Origin: Patiria miniata
Taxonomy: Eukaryota; Echinodermata; Asteroidea; Valvatida; Asterinidae
Length of the DNA: 64,000 bases
Direction of reading: 5' to 3'
Assembly (NCBI RefSeq): GCF_015706575.1
Contig: NW_024037076.1
Location: 15,690,898-15,754,897, forward strand
The position numbers and the translations under genes are program-made. This document shows, in pieces, positions 12,626-22,689 of the stretch. A model generated the notes under the pieces. It searched no databases and was not told the origin of the DNA. It saw nothing but the letters and a program-made list of their open reading frames with translations. Position 1 is the stretch's first letter; each line of letters opens with the position of its first letter.

Positions 12626-13447
12626 CTCTTGTCACTACGAAGCATCGGCCTCCCTCGGTGGTTGAGGCGCGGTGAAGTAATAGTGCAATCACTAGTACTA
12701 GTGTTATTATGAAGCATCCTTCTCCTAGATCCCTTGAGGAGTGTGTAGAAGCTGGTGAAATAGTAATACACTAGTCCCAATGGTGTTGTGCGGTTTCGAA
12801 TGGCCATTGGACTGCTAGTCTTAGCTTGAACATGTTGTGCGGTTGTCTGGTGTTCTAGCCCAGCCAGAGCTAGTTCATCCCCGTCACCACAGCGGACCGC
12901 TCCCGCTGTGGCCAGCCGGCTCCCCGTAGCCATTTCCCCCGTAGTTCAGCTATGCTAGCCCGGTCTTGTCATAAACACTATCCTTGGTGCAGAGTGCCTC
13001 GATTGACCTTGGATACCCGATACGCCACATGCACACTTTGGTTCGAACTGTAGTGCGGCCTGGTACACTTGCTGGCCCCGTCCAGTTGTCGTTGCCTCCC
13101 CGGTCATCGTAGCGGACCGCTCCCGCTTCGGTCTGACCGTCGATAACCCGTACCGTGCCGGTGCCCACTCAGTTCGTATTGGTTGACATGGTTTTGCCAT
13201 TGTACATAGTACATGTATAGACTTTGTAGACACCAACCTGTTATCTCTATAACGCTACCAAAGACTATCAAAAGGAGAAACCTTATAGGTTGATGAAATC
13301 TAACAAAGTTATGTAAAGTGATGAGATGAATAAATCAGTGTATTGACATGTGTGACTGTCACCCCAAAGCTCTGTTTCCCTCCAACTTATTGAATTATTG
13401 TTGACTCTAATAAATGTTTCATGAACTGCTATTAGGGAACGCAACAC

Positions 13448-13465
13448 TGGTGGCTAGCGGTGGGA
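13448..13465 (+). other. Primer binding site candidate
   Basis: TGGTGGCTAGCGGTGGGA starts two bases after the 5' LTR. TGG at this place would pair with a tRNA 3'-CCA. The tRNA species was not identified. Confidence 0.55.
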
Positions 13466-13637
13466 TACAGACTTATACACTCCGCCGATTTATGAAAAAT
13501 CGTCTATCTGATTCTTTTTCAAACCTTTGACCACTGAACTCTAAGTTACACCTTTAGTAACTTCAACATAGCCAGCCATTACAGCTCGACCGAGGTTATA
13601 CACGTTATCTTCGTGGTGCCATACCCCTGTATACACC

Positions 13638-14864
13638 ATGCCAACAAAATATCGTAAGTCGCGTAGGCTTAATGCCTCTGCAGAAGCAGATGACCTTGAG
13701 CTGTCATTCGGCTCCGTATCGTTGCGGCCTGATGAAGCAGACCAGCTGGACACTCTGAAACGAGAACTTAAGAAGGCACAAAAGCGTGCTGTTGAGGCAG
13801 AGCAACGGGCAGCGTCACTGCTTAAGACAAGCACGCCCTCTATGCCATCGCCAGGAACACCTCAGTCGTCATCCGGCGAGTCACCGGGGATTGCTGATGA
13901 TTCCCCTGTGCATCTTACCCCAGAGTCCTCTAGTCCCCCCAGTACAAATAATCTGGCAGACAAACTTGTTGTGCCGTCACCTTCCCAAGTGCCCCCAATC
14001 GTAAAAACAACGCAAATGTTTAATGTGCCTCTTCCTAGGCAGGGAGAATTCAATGGGACCGGGGCATGGGAGGGGTTCATCCGTCCATTCATGGGTCTAG
14101 CAGGGGCCTGTGGGTGGTCAGCCGAGGAAAAGAAATTCCGACTGATCAGCAGTCTAAAGGGCAAGGCTGCCGAGTTTGTTTTTCAACAACTCGATCCCTC
14201 AACCCACCAAGACTTTGACAAACTTGTATCGGCGCTAGAGAGCCGTTTTGCTGAGCGGCGCACTCAAAATACCTGGCTTGCTCTACTGGAGAGCAAGAAA
14301 CTTGCCCCCAAAGACAGTCTAACCGAATATGTGGCGGACATTCGCCGCCTAGTTATGCGGGGGTACCCCACAGCCGATACTAACACTAGAGAAAGTATAG
14401 CCCTGAGACATTTCCTGAAGGGATTGCCCGATCAGCAGACCATTGTTGCGATCGGCATGACCAACCCCAAAACACTAGAAGAAGCCCGGACAGCTGTAGA
14501 AAATTTCATGAGTCTTCGCGAGAACATGAGTCCAGGAAAACCCCCCCTCCGCGTCCATGCTGTCCAACCCGCCGAAACTGCACCAACGCCTAATGCTGTG
14601 AAGCAGGAGGCATACGTCACACAGACGCAGATGAAGCAGTTTTCGGACAATCTCGATCGTCGCTTGACTGGCATAGTCAAGCTCATCAAGGGGAATGGAT
14701 CAGCCGGCAAACCAAAAACTGCCAAACCCGCCGACAACAACAATAGCAAGGGCAAGTCAGATGTCACTTGCTATAAATGTGGTGAACTGGGCCACTTCGC
14801 TAACAAGTGTCTCAATCCAGCGGCAAAGGAAACCGTCGTCATTCCACCGACGGCGGGAAACTAA
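13638..14864 (+). CDS. gag: gag of the Ty3/gypsy element
   Basis: This 408-codon open frame encodes the capsid/nucleocapsid polyprotein that packages element RNA. An N-terminal acidic, coiled-coil-like part (about residues 15-70) is followed by a Ser/Pro-rich linker. The capsid-like region (about 140-300) contains GEFNGTGAWEGFIRPF and FLKGLPDQQ. The C-terminus has one CCHC zinc knuckle, CYKCGELGHFANKC, at 14769-14810. The start codon follows the LTR and leader directly. The end overlaps the next frame by 58 bases in the -1 frame, the arrangement this family uses for programmed frameshift expression of pol. Confidence 0.9.
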   Translation: MPTKYRKSRRLNASAEADDLELSFGSVSLRPDEADQLDTLKRELKKAQKRAVEAEQRAASLLKTSTPSMPSPGTPQSSSGESPGIADDSPVHLTPESSSPPSTNNLADKLVVPSPSQVPPIVKTTQMFNVPLPRQGEFNGTGAWEGFIRPFMGLAGACGWSAEEKKFRLISSLKGKAAEFVFQQLDPSTHQDFDKLVSALESRFAERRTQNTWLALLESKKLAPKDSLTEYVADIRRLVMRGYPTADTNTRESIALRHFLKGLPDQQTIVAIGMTNPKTLEEARTAVENFMSLRENMSPGKPPLRVHAVQPAETAPTPNAVKQEAYVTQTQMKQFSDNLDRRLTGIVKLIKGNGSAGKPKTAKPADNNNSKGKSDVTCYKCGELGHFANKCLNPAAKETVVIPPTAGN

Positions 14865-17800
14865 CTAGGACCGTGCCGTCCGGCCTGGCAACGGTCCAAC
14901 CCCCCGAACACATTATCAGAATGGCCAGACAGCCATTCCAAGGCATTTCTGCATTTTTGCAGGTGCAAATCAATGGTACAGAGACCGAACTCTTAGTCGA
15001 CACAGGAGCTGCAGTTACCGTTATTTCTTCGGAACTTTTCGACAGCATCCCCGCTGAACAGCGCCCTCAACTTAAGCCCCCATGTGAGCAGTTGAAACTC
15101 CAGACAGCGAACAATGAACACATTGCCATCCAAGGCATTGCCCCTATCCGTATTGATATTGGCCAGCAACAATTTCAATGGGACGCGTATGTCGCACCAA
15201 TTGGAGATTCAGGGATCCTGGGCTATGACTTCCTGTATTTCTTTGACTGTGTACTGGAGGCACGCAGCGGCATTAAAATTGCCGGCAACTGGTTCAAGTG
15301 GACAATCAAGGGCACCCCTCCATGTGTCATGAAGATTGCGCTAAAGGAAAAAACCGTCATCCCCGCATTCAGTGAATGGATAGCGGAAGGTGTCGCCGAC
15401 ATTCAAAAACTCGGCTCGAACTTTGCTATTGTAGAGCCAGCATCAAGCGACAGTCTAACTCACAATCTCGTGGTCGGCAGTTCCCTTATTGACCCCAGCC
15501 GAAAAGACATCGGCATTCCCGTCAGACTCATGAACACGTCGCCCGAGAACATTGAACTTCATGCAGGTGTAACACTTGGTTACCTGCGTGACGTTGATGA
15601 GATAGAACTCATAGCCGAGCATGAAAACAGCGATGAAGATCACATTTCCCGTGTGATGCGTGCGTGTAGAGTACATGCACACCAAACTTCGCCTGTTGTC
15701 GACACGCATACCCCCCTTGCCCCAAGTTCCCCTACACGTTCTGATCAATGGTCAGACGGTCTGCAAAAACTTTACGAACGGAGTTGTGAAGATCTGTCTC
15801 CCGAGCAGCAGAAAACATTGTGCGAACTTTTGGCCAAACACGAGAACACATTTGCCAAGTCCGCAGAGGATTTGGGAAGAACTTCAATAGTACAGCACAC
15901 TATTGACACCGGAAACGCTCGTCCTATACGCCAGCCCCCCAGACGCCCCCCTAAGGCATTCCAGGGTGAGGAGGAGAAAGTTCTTGAGAGCCAACTCAAG
16001 GCTGGTGTGATCCAGGAGTCAACTTCGCCTTGGGCCTCGCCAATGGTTTTCGTGCGCAAGAAGGATGGCACAACTCGCCCATGTGTCGACTACAGAAAGT
16101 TGAACAATGTAACGCGCCGTGACGCGTATCCCTTACCCCGCGTTGATGACTGTTTAGATTGCCTCAGCGGAACCAAAATCTTCAGCACACTTGATCTGCA
16201 GTCAGGCTACTGGCAGATTGAGATGAAGGAGAAAGATCGCCCCAAAACCGCGTTTGTGACCAGAAGTGGCCTGTACGAGTACATAACTATGCCATTCGGT
16301 CTTTGCAACGCGCCAAGCACCTTTGAGCGTTGTATGGAACTCGTGCTTAAAGGTTTGCAATGGAAAACTCTACTGATCTATCTTGATGACGTCATCATCC
16401 TATCCTCCACTTTCCAAGAACACATACAGCGACTCGATGAGGTTTTGCAGCGGCTTGGTCATGCTGGACTCAAACTCAAACCAAGCAAGTGTGAACTTTT
16501 CCGCGAGAAATTCCTTTTTCTTGGACACACCATTACCCAGGATGGTGTTAAACCTGACCCCAGCAAAGTTTCCGCTGTGCAAGACTGGCCAACACCTAAG
16601 AACATCACCGACGTGCGCTCGTTTCTTGGACTGTGCTCTTATTATCGCCGATTTATCGCAAGTTTTTCGACGATAGCTGGCCCCTTAAATCGTCTGTTAG
16701 AGGCCGGACAGACATTTGAGTGGACCCCTGACTGTCAGCAGGCTTTTGACACTTTAAAAGCCGCATTAACCGGTGATGAAATCATGTCCTACCCCAACAA
16801 TGATGGACTTTTCATCATCGACACCGATGCCTCCGATACTGGTATCGGCGCTACCCTGTCACAGCTCCAGTGGTGTGAGCGTACCCAACGAGAAGAAGAA
16901 CGACCGATAGCCTACGCTAGCCGGTCAATGACCAAGACACAACGGCGATACTGCACCACAAGACGAGAGCTCCTCGCTATTGTGACTTTTGTCCAATACT
17001 TCAGGCACTACTTACTAGGAAAGCAGTTCCTAATACGCACCGACCATAGTGCTCTTCGGTGGATCATGTCCTTCCGAGATCCAGTTGACCAGATGGCTCG
17101 ATGGTTGCAGATTATGGCCCAGTTTGACTTTAAGATTGAACATCGTGCAGGGAAGAAACATGGCAACGCAGATGCCCTCTCCAGGGTGCCGTGTGACCCT
17201 GACGATTGCCCGTGCTACGACGGCAGAACCATTCTCACTGAACTACCGTGTGGCGGTTGTGACAAGTGCGTCGCTAAAAGTGAACTATGGTCTGATTTCA
17301 ATAAAGTCGACAACGTAATCCCCTTATCAACCCGAACCATCAAAACTGACTCTGCTGAAGTTCAACCCCCTCCGACCAAGCCGACTGCCGTCCCGCCCCC
17401 GTGCAGTGACGTCATCTCCGACACGGTCAAGCCCTTATCCTTTGCGACAGTCCTCGTACTGATGGCAACGATGGTAACCCTCCTACTGGTTCCTGTGTGC
17501 AGCTTAGGTAAACTCATTTGGCGCTCGTGCAGTGAGTTTACCGGCGACTTTGACGATGGACAGTTCAATAGTCGTTTTGCGCACAAAGCCATCCCTATTG
17601 GAGAAACTCCCGGACACCCCACGTCCGCCGCCATTCGGGCAACACGACCAAAACGTGCTAAAAATTCCCCTGACTCAGTGAGAAAGAAAAGAACTGCGAC
17701 TCGCCCTGTGTCCCCGATAAAGATGCAGAATCCGGTTCAAGTGCCGGATCGCAAAGTGCAGAACTATCTAATCTTACTGACGAGCCAAACGACCAAGAAA

Positions 17801-17929
17801 GTGATGGTTCAAGTGATCATGCCCCCATGGTCGCTAACACCGGTTCCAGTGCTGGACATCACTCATCTTGGGTTAACGGTTACACATCAGAGGAGATTGC
17901 TGCAATGCAACGAGCAGACCCCGAACTGA
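14807..17929 (+). CDS. pol: pol segment: protease, reverse transcriptase, RNase H
   Basis: The open frame of about 1,040 codons has an aspartic protease site (LLVDTGAAVTVIS, near 14990-15030). The reverse transcriptase contains VFVRKKDGTTRPCVDYRKLN, a central TAFVTRSGLYEY block and the catalytic YLDDVI near 16379. RNase H shows DTDASDTGIG and a TDHSAL motif. After RNase H is a Cys-rich stretch (CPCYDG, CGGCDKC), then an unusual spacer with a 20-residue hydrophobic segment at 17441-17500 and a basic tail. The integrase lies in a separate downstream segment. Copying of element RNA into DNA is the known family role. Confidence 0.88.
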   Translation: MSQSSGKGNRRHSTDGGKLTRTVPSGLATVQPPEHIIRMARQPFQGISAFLQVQINGTETELLVDTGAAVTVISSELFDSIPAEQRPQLKPPCEQLKLQTANNEHIAIQGIAPIRIDIGQQQFQWDAYVAPIGDSGILGYDFLYFFDCVLEARSGIKIAGNWFKWTIKGTPPCVMKIALKEKTVIPAFSEWIAEGVADIQKLGSNFAIVEPASSDSLTHNLVVGSSLIDPSRKDIGIPVRLMNTSPENIELHAGVTLGYLRDVDEIELIAEHENSDEDHISRVMRACRVHAHQTSPVVDTHTPLAPSSPTRSDQWSDGLQKLYERSCEDLSPEQQKTLCELLAKHENTFAKSAEDLGRTSIVQHTIDTGNARPIRQPPRRPPKAFQGEEEKVLESQLKAGVIQESTSPWASPMVFVRKKDGTTRPCVDYRKLNNVTRRDAYPLPRVDDCLDCLSGTKIFSTLDLQSGYWQIEMKEKDRPKTAFVTRSGLYEYITMPFGLCNAPSTFERCMELVLKGLQWKTLLIYLDDVIILSSTFQEHIQRLDEVLQRLGHAGLKLKPSKCELFREKFLFLGHTITQDGVKPDPSKVSAVQDWPTPKNITDVRSFLGLCSYYRRFIASFSTIAGPLNRLLEAGQTFEWTPDCQQAFDTLKAALTGDEIMSYPNNDGLFIIDTDASDTGIGATLSQLQWCERTQREEERPIAYASRSMTKTQRRYCTTRRELLAIVTFVQYFRHYLLGKQFLIRTDHSALRWIMSFRDPVDQMARWLQIMAQFDFKIEHRAGKKHGNADALSRVPCDPDDCPCYDGRTILTELPCGGCDKCVAKSELWSDFNKVDNVIPLSTRTIKTDSAEVQPPPTKPTAVPPPCSDVISDTVKPLSFATVLVLMATMVTLLLVPVCSLGKLIWRSCSEFTGDFDDGQFNSRFAHKAIPIGETPGHPTSAAIRATRPKRAKNSPDSVRKKRTATRPVSPIKMQNPVQVPDRKVQNYLILLTSQTTKKVMVQVIMPPWSLTPVPVLDITHLGLTVTHQRRLLQCNEQTPN

Positions 17930-17946
17930 AAGTTGTACTTGATTAG

Positions 17947-19401
17947 TTGGACCAATCACCCCAGCGACCCAGTAGAGACATAGTGGTTCGCCAAAGCCCC
18001 GCAACGAGAAATTTGTGGTTGCTATGGCAACAACTTGTCTTGCAGAACGGTGTACTGTACAAACGGTGGGTGACTTCTGACAGAACGAAGTCATATCTTC
18101 AGCTCGTAGTCCCCGACCAGCTAAAAAGTACTGTGTTACGCGCTACCCATGATGCCGTAACATCTGCTCATCTTGGTGTCAAGAAGACAATCACAAAGAC
18201 CAAACGTCAGTTCTATTGGTATAAGTTAAAGGAGTCCGTCCGTGAGTGGATCAGAAAGTGTAACAAGTGTGGTGCCCGCAAAAGGCCACACCAAACTCCC
18301 CGAGCTCCTCTAGAGGACTACCGAGTAGGCGCGCCTATGGACAGGCTCGTCACTGATATCTTGGGACCCCTTCCCGTATCAGAGCGAGGAAACAAGTACA
18401 TCCTACTTGTTGGCGACCAGTTCACCCGATGGATGGAAGCCTACCCGATCCCCGACCAAACAGCAGAGACAGTAGCCCACAAGGTAGTCTACGAGTTCAT
18501 TTCCCGATATGGTGCTCCACTTGACATTCACTCCGATCAGGGTCGAACCTATGAATCGAAATTGTTTCAGCAAGTCTGCAAACTTTTGGAGATTCACAAA
18601 ACAAGAACGTCTCCCTACCATCCTTCAGCGAACGGTCAGGCTGAGCGGTTTAACCATGTACTGGTTAACATGATTTCAGCCTACATTGACGAGAACCAAC
18701 GAAATTGGGACGTTCACCTCCCGCTGCTCACTTCAGCCTACAGAAGTTGCCAGCATGAAACCACAGGGTACACACCAAACATGCTCATGTTCGGTCGTGA
18801 AACCCATACCCCTATCGAACTTGTGCTTGGCGGCCCAGCTACGGACGAAGAGCCACATGATGAATGTGACTATGTCAGTTCACTAAGGAAGCGGGTGGAG
18901 ACAATTCATCACCTTGTACGTGAACACCTTGGGCAGTCAGCCACTCGTCAGAAAAGGGACCATGACGCTCGTGTATCCCAAAATAACTACACGGTTGGTG
19001 ATTTGGTGTACATGAGAGACAGCACTAAAACTGTTGGGTTGTCCCCAAAACTGAAACAAGCAAAGTGGAAAGGACCATGCATCGTTCAGAAGAAACTCAG
19101 TGACTTGCTGTTTGAGATCCGGTCAAAGCAACGGGGGAAAACCAAAATCCTTCACCATGACCGACTGAAACAGTACCACAGCGATGATGTCCCTAAATGG
19201 ATGACAGACTTGCAGAAGACTTTGCGCCTAAACTGTCCTCCGCCTGAGACGCCGTCCATTCCTTCGACAGCCCAGAACAGTATCCCAGAACTACCTGTTG
19301 CAGTCAACGCTTCCCCCACAAAACCTGCAACGAACACTCCCACTATCCGCCGAAGTTCTCGCACTAGGCGTACACCAGCGAGATTCGTAGATATCGACTA
19401 G
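17947..19401 (+). CDS. pol segment: integrase
   Basis: This open segment of about 484 codons carries an HHCC zinc-binding region (HDAVTSAHLG through IRKCNKCGARK). The catalytic core has the DD(35)E triad: VTDILGPLP, IHSDQGRTYE, then SPYHPSANGQAERFN. The C-terminal part has a GPY/F-like module (KWKGPCIVQKKLSDLLFEI) and a Ser/Pro/Arg-rich tail. Integrase inserts the DNA copy into the host genome. Its position after RNase H supports Ty3/gypsy. Confidence 0.88.
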   Translation: MDQSPQRPSRDIVVRQSPATRNLWLLWQQLVLQNGVLYKRWVTSDRTKSYLQLVVPDQLKSTVLRATHDAVTSAHLGVKKTITKTKRQFYWYKLKESVREWIRKCNKCGARKRPHQTPRAPLEDYRVGAPMDRLVTDILGPLPVSERGNKYILLVGDQFTRWMEAYPIPDQTAETVAHKVVYEFISRYGAPLDIHSDQGRTYESKLFQQVCKLLEIHKTRTSPYHPSANGQAERFNHVLVNMISAYIDENQRNWDVHLPLLTSAYRSCQHETTGYTPNMLMFGRETHTPIELVLGGPATDEEPHDECDYVSSLRKRVETIHHLVREHLGQSATRQKRDHDARVSQNNYTVGDLVYMRDSTKTVGLSPKLKQAKWKGPCIVQKKLSDLLFEIRSKQRGKTKILHHDRLKQYHSDDVPKWMTDLQKTLRLNCPPPETPSIPSTAQNSIPELPVAVNASPTKPATNTPTIRRSSRTRRTPARFVDID

Positions 19402-19876
19402 CCCCCTGCATGTCCGTTTTCTGTTGACCCCGCTAAGGTCAGGAATGCGGAAGTAAACAATGCAGTGACCGTCCATTCATAAATCCGGACGCAACAGCTG
19501 TGTTTGCGATCACAGTGTGTCTAACCAAGGACATTGTCGCTGACACTTGAAGAACTCGAACAGTGTACTCTTGTTTTGTTTATGTTATTTTCCTTCTTGT
19601 ATTTTCCGAATTAGTAGGTTTTAGTCTCCGTAGAATTTAGTTCTATTACAAGTAGTTTAGATACAACATCAAAAAGTGACAGTCACCACGAACTCTAGAA
19701 GAAGTCTAGACTTTGCTCAACGAATTATGCTGTGCCCTGCGTAATTCGTGTTTTTTATGTTCACTATTCTACCTCGATCTGAACTCATGAACTGGAGTTT
19801 CTATGAGCCAACTTCAAATAACTGTATTGACTCTAATGTTTTCCTCTTGGTTACAACGAGGACGTTGTAAAAACTT
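19402..19876 (+). other. Non-coding stretch between integrase and 3' LTR
   Basis: No envelope-like ORF is visible. The sequence is AT-rich and leads into the polypurine tract. Confidence 0.6.
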
Positions 19877-19888
19877 GAGGGGGAATAG
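19877..19888 (+). other. Polypurine tract
   Basis: GAGGGGGAATAG lies immediately upstream of the 3' LTR, the position of the plus-strand primer in LTR elements. Confidence 0.7.
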
Positions 19889-21639
19889 TGTTACGAACCA
19901 GAATGCTTGATTATGGAAATCTAGCGCCCTCAAGATTCACTCTGTCCATGAAGTACACAATCTTCTTGTTGTCTTTTATAGTTCCTATATTTTACCCATT
20001 TATCGTAAATTGCCAACTTGCACTTTTATTCCCAGGGTCTCTTACCAAGCACAGCGCATGATGCAATACCACGCGCGCTACTGTATGCATTATTCATGTA
20101 GCGATGTACATGTGCGCGACTGACCACACCTCCCTTCGCCCCAGCGAGCTAAGTTCCTTTCCCCATAGCATGCGTGCTTTGGCGATCTCCGAGAGACTGC
20201 TCAGCGGCACGCAGCATTTCTCTCCCCCGTGCGTTACCCATGAACACTAACTGGAGTTCTCGGTCCAGTTTTCCAGTCCCGTACTTAGCTCGAGGGAATG
20301 GAATGTTACCCTTGCGTGGTCGCGTAGCTGGGCGTGGTAAGACATCCTGCGGTGTCAATAACCTGTGACACAGTAACCTTTTAGCTTGTCACTCACTCCA
20401 TCAAGGTTGCTCGAGATGTTGTGTAAACACTTTTGCACTCTGATCTAACTATTTGCACACATCCCTCTCTGTATTTGCACACGCCTCTCTCCATGTTTTC
20501 CCTTATGTAAATGCACACGTTTCTAGTCTCTTGCACTAGGCACTCTTAGTAAATCATGTGACTAGTCATGTGACCCTAAGACATGGAAGATTACTATTGG
20601 TTAATTCCTAAATCAGTGCTCATGCATTATTTAATCCCGAGACTTCTACTGCCTATAAATACCGGAGGTTTTCCTCACTTTCGGCAGTGCGGCGAACCAC
20701 GAAACCAATGTAGTGCGAACGAACCCTAAACCCAAAGTTGTGCGGCGAACTTATATGTTGTGCGGTAAATCGTATGATGTGCGACGAACTCGACTCTGAC
20801 AGACCGATTGTTGTGCGACTCTTGTCACTACGAAGCATCGGCCTCCCTCGGTGGTTGAGGCGCGGTGAAGTAATAGTGCAATCACTAGTACTAGTGTTAT
20901 TATGAAGCATCCTTCTCCTAGATCCCTTGAGGAGTGTGTAGAAGCTGGTGAAATAGTAATACACTAGTCCCAATGGTGCTGTGCGGTTTCGAATGGCCAT
21001 TGGACTGCTAGTCTTAGCTTGAACATGTTGTGCGGTTGTCTGATGTTCAAGCCCAGCCAGAGCTAGTTCATCCCCGTCACCACAGCGGACCGCTCCCGCT
21101 GTGGCCAGCCGGCTCCCCGTAGCCATTTCCCCCGTAGTTCAGCTATGCTAGCCCGGTCTTGTCATAAACACTATCCTTGGTGCAGAGTGCCTCGATTGAC
21201 CTTGGATACCCGATACGCCACATGCACACTTTGGTTCGAACTGTAGTGCGGCCTGGTACACTTGCTGGCCCCGTCCAGTTGTCGTTGCCTCCCCGGTCAT
21301 CGTAGCGGACCGCTCCCGCTTCGGTCTGACCGTCGATAACCCGTACCGTGCCGGTGCCCACTCAGTTCGTATTGGTTGACATGGTTTTGCCATTGTACAT
21401 AGTACATGTATAGACTTTGTAGACACCAACCTGTTATCTCTATAACGCTACCAAAGACTATCAAAAGGAGAAACCTTATAGGTTGATGAAATCTAACAAA
21501 GTTATGTAAAGTGATGAGATGAATAAATCAGTGTATTGACATGTGTGACTGTCACCCCAAAGCTCTGTTTCCCTCCAACTTATTGAATTATTGTTGACTC
21601 TAATAAATGTTTCATGAACTGCTATTAGGGAACGCAACA
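19889..21639 (+). repeat. 3' LTR
   Basis: This is a 1,751-bp copy of the 5' LTR, offset by 8,193 bp, and equal in length. The TATA box is at 20654-20661. The copy ends GCAACA and is followed by the ATAG duplication. Confidence 0.92.
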
Positions 21640-21643
21640 ATAG
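21640..21643. other. Right target-site duplication (ATAG)
   Basis: ATAG directly follows the 3' LTR and matches 11692-11695. Confidence 0.75.
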
Positions 21644-21730
21644 CAACCGCACGCGCCTGTGTGTCGTGCCAATGCTTGCGCGCGCTCAGTGCGCCGAATA
21701 ACAAAACGAACTACTAATTCAAATTTTCCC

Positions 21731-21754
21731 ACGGTGCGTCTTAAGACGCACCGT
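21731..21754. repeat. Perfect 24-bp palindrome
   Basis: ACGGTGCGTCTT is followed directly by its exact reverse complement, with no spacer. Confidence 0.8.
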
Positions 21755-21814
21755 AGGAAAGGCTTTCTTTCGTTGATTACTTCAAAATGGTAGCTTGCCA
21801 GAAAGATTAATTTC

Positions 21815-21922
21815 ACAGGGAGTTTAGTGCACTTACTATCTTTTAACCAAGTATGTTTTTCAACAATAATACGCCAGTTACTTTTTCGGATGGCTGCAAG
21901 TGATGGACTATAGCTTTAACTG
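21815..21922 (-). repeat. Dispersed repeat fragment
   Basis: This is the reverse complement of sequence like 7944-8010 (AGTCCATCACTTGCAGC, then AAAAAGTAACTGGCGTA). The LTR element therefore landed near or within an older MITE-like repeat. A short related piece (ATATAGTCCATCATTTG) lies on its other side near 11395. Confidence 0.5.
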
Positions 21923-22235
21923 TCCTTTTTTCTTCTTCTTTTTAATAACTTATCATTTTCCACCCCACACCTGGCCCGCCTCCGAGAAGCAACAATTGAA
22001 TTACGGTGTACAGAAAAACATTGTCTTTGTGAAAATCAAGTGAGGTGTAAAATATTCAAAAGAAACTATGTGGAAGCCAGGGCGGATCGAATTTTCGGTG
22101 GGGGAGAAGTGATGATGGTAAATTATTATGTTTTCGGCACTTTGGCATAATTATTAATGGGAAATGTTTCTCCCGTTCAAGTACTGCTGATGTGGTTGTC
22201 ATTTTTTGCATCACGGTTAGCAGGTTATGCATCAT

Positions 22236-22667
22236 TTAATTGGCTGAACATTTCAAAAAGCCTTTCGGGTGTGGAGTAGGGTTTGAGAGAGGTGGAGACG
22301 AGCATGTTTTTGAGTGACGGGCCTGTTTCAAAGTGACCATTGGGGTTTGGAAAAACAGGATCTGAGCATATTCTATTAAGTCGGTGAGCAAGCTTAGCTT
22401 TAGGGGTAGGCTCGTTTTTGTATGTTGGTTTAATGGTTGCATGAATATAAGAAGAGATATTGATGACTGTCTGTGGGTTTGGAGAATATATTGTCCGTTG
22501 ATAGGAAACCTTGATTTAAGTGGACGAGAACATCAAGGAAGGAACGATCATCGGGTGCGTGAATTTGATTGTGGGATGAAAAGAAATTACAAAACTCTAT
22601 GAATGTGTTAAATGTGTCTTTATCCTGTGTCCAAATAAGAAAGATGTCATCCATGCATCTCCACCAG
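22236..22667 (-). mobile_element. Penelope-like element, reverse transcriptase fragment
   Basis: The - strand encodes WRCMDDIFLIWTQDKDTFN, where MDD is the YxDD-type catalytic site. Next come FIEFCNFF, SFLDVLVHLN and STDNIFSKPTDSHQYLF, followed by a second piece resembling the CNHP-LKLSLL region. The FLD and KPTD spacing after the DD motif is the signature of Penelope-like reverse transcriptases. The fragment is short, the two pieces lie in different frames, and both ends are missing, so it is dead. I could not find its GIY-YIG domain next to it; another fragment at 30818-31000 has one. Confidence 0.72.
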
Positions 22668-22689
22668 CTAGTTTAGAGGGTTGCACGGG

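Larger units (their letters stand above)
11696..13446 (+). repeat. 5' LTR
   Basis: This LTR has the same length as, and almost the same sequence as, 19889-21639. It begins TGTTACGAACC and ends GGGAACGCAACA. A TATAAATA box lies at 12461-12468 and two AATAAA signals at about 13329 and 13409. By inference U3 runs to about 12490, with R-U5 after it. Confidence 0.92.
11696..21639 (+). mobile_element. Ty3/gypsy LTR retrotransposon, nearly whole
   Basis: The 9,944-bp element has two LTRs of 1,751 bp each that begin TG and end CA. A 4-bp ATAG target duplication flanks it. Inside are a primer-binding-site candidate, gag with a CCHC knuckle, a protease-RT-RNase H segment, an integrase segment and a polypurine tract. 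Integrase downstream of RNase H marks the Ty3/gypsy order; the lineage within that group is uncertain. By eye the LTRs differ at only about four or five positions, so insertion was recent. The element looks nearly whole, with about one or two breaks in pol. It sits about 3 kb upstream of the C3-like gene in the same orientation. Confidence 0.93.

Noticed and set aside
12460-12933. 157-codon antisense ORF in the LTR, repeated at 20653-21126
   Set aside because: It is duplicated only because the two LTRs are nearly identical. The composition follows the GTGCG motif array and there are no family motifs.
19402-19876. Envelope gene of the LTR element
   Set aside because: No open frame of useful length; the stretch is AT-rich non-coding sequence.
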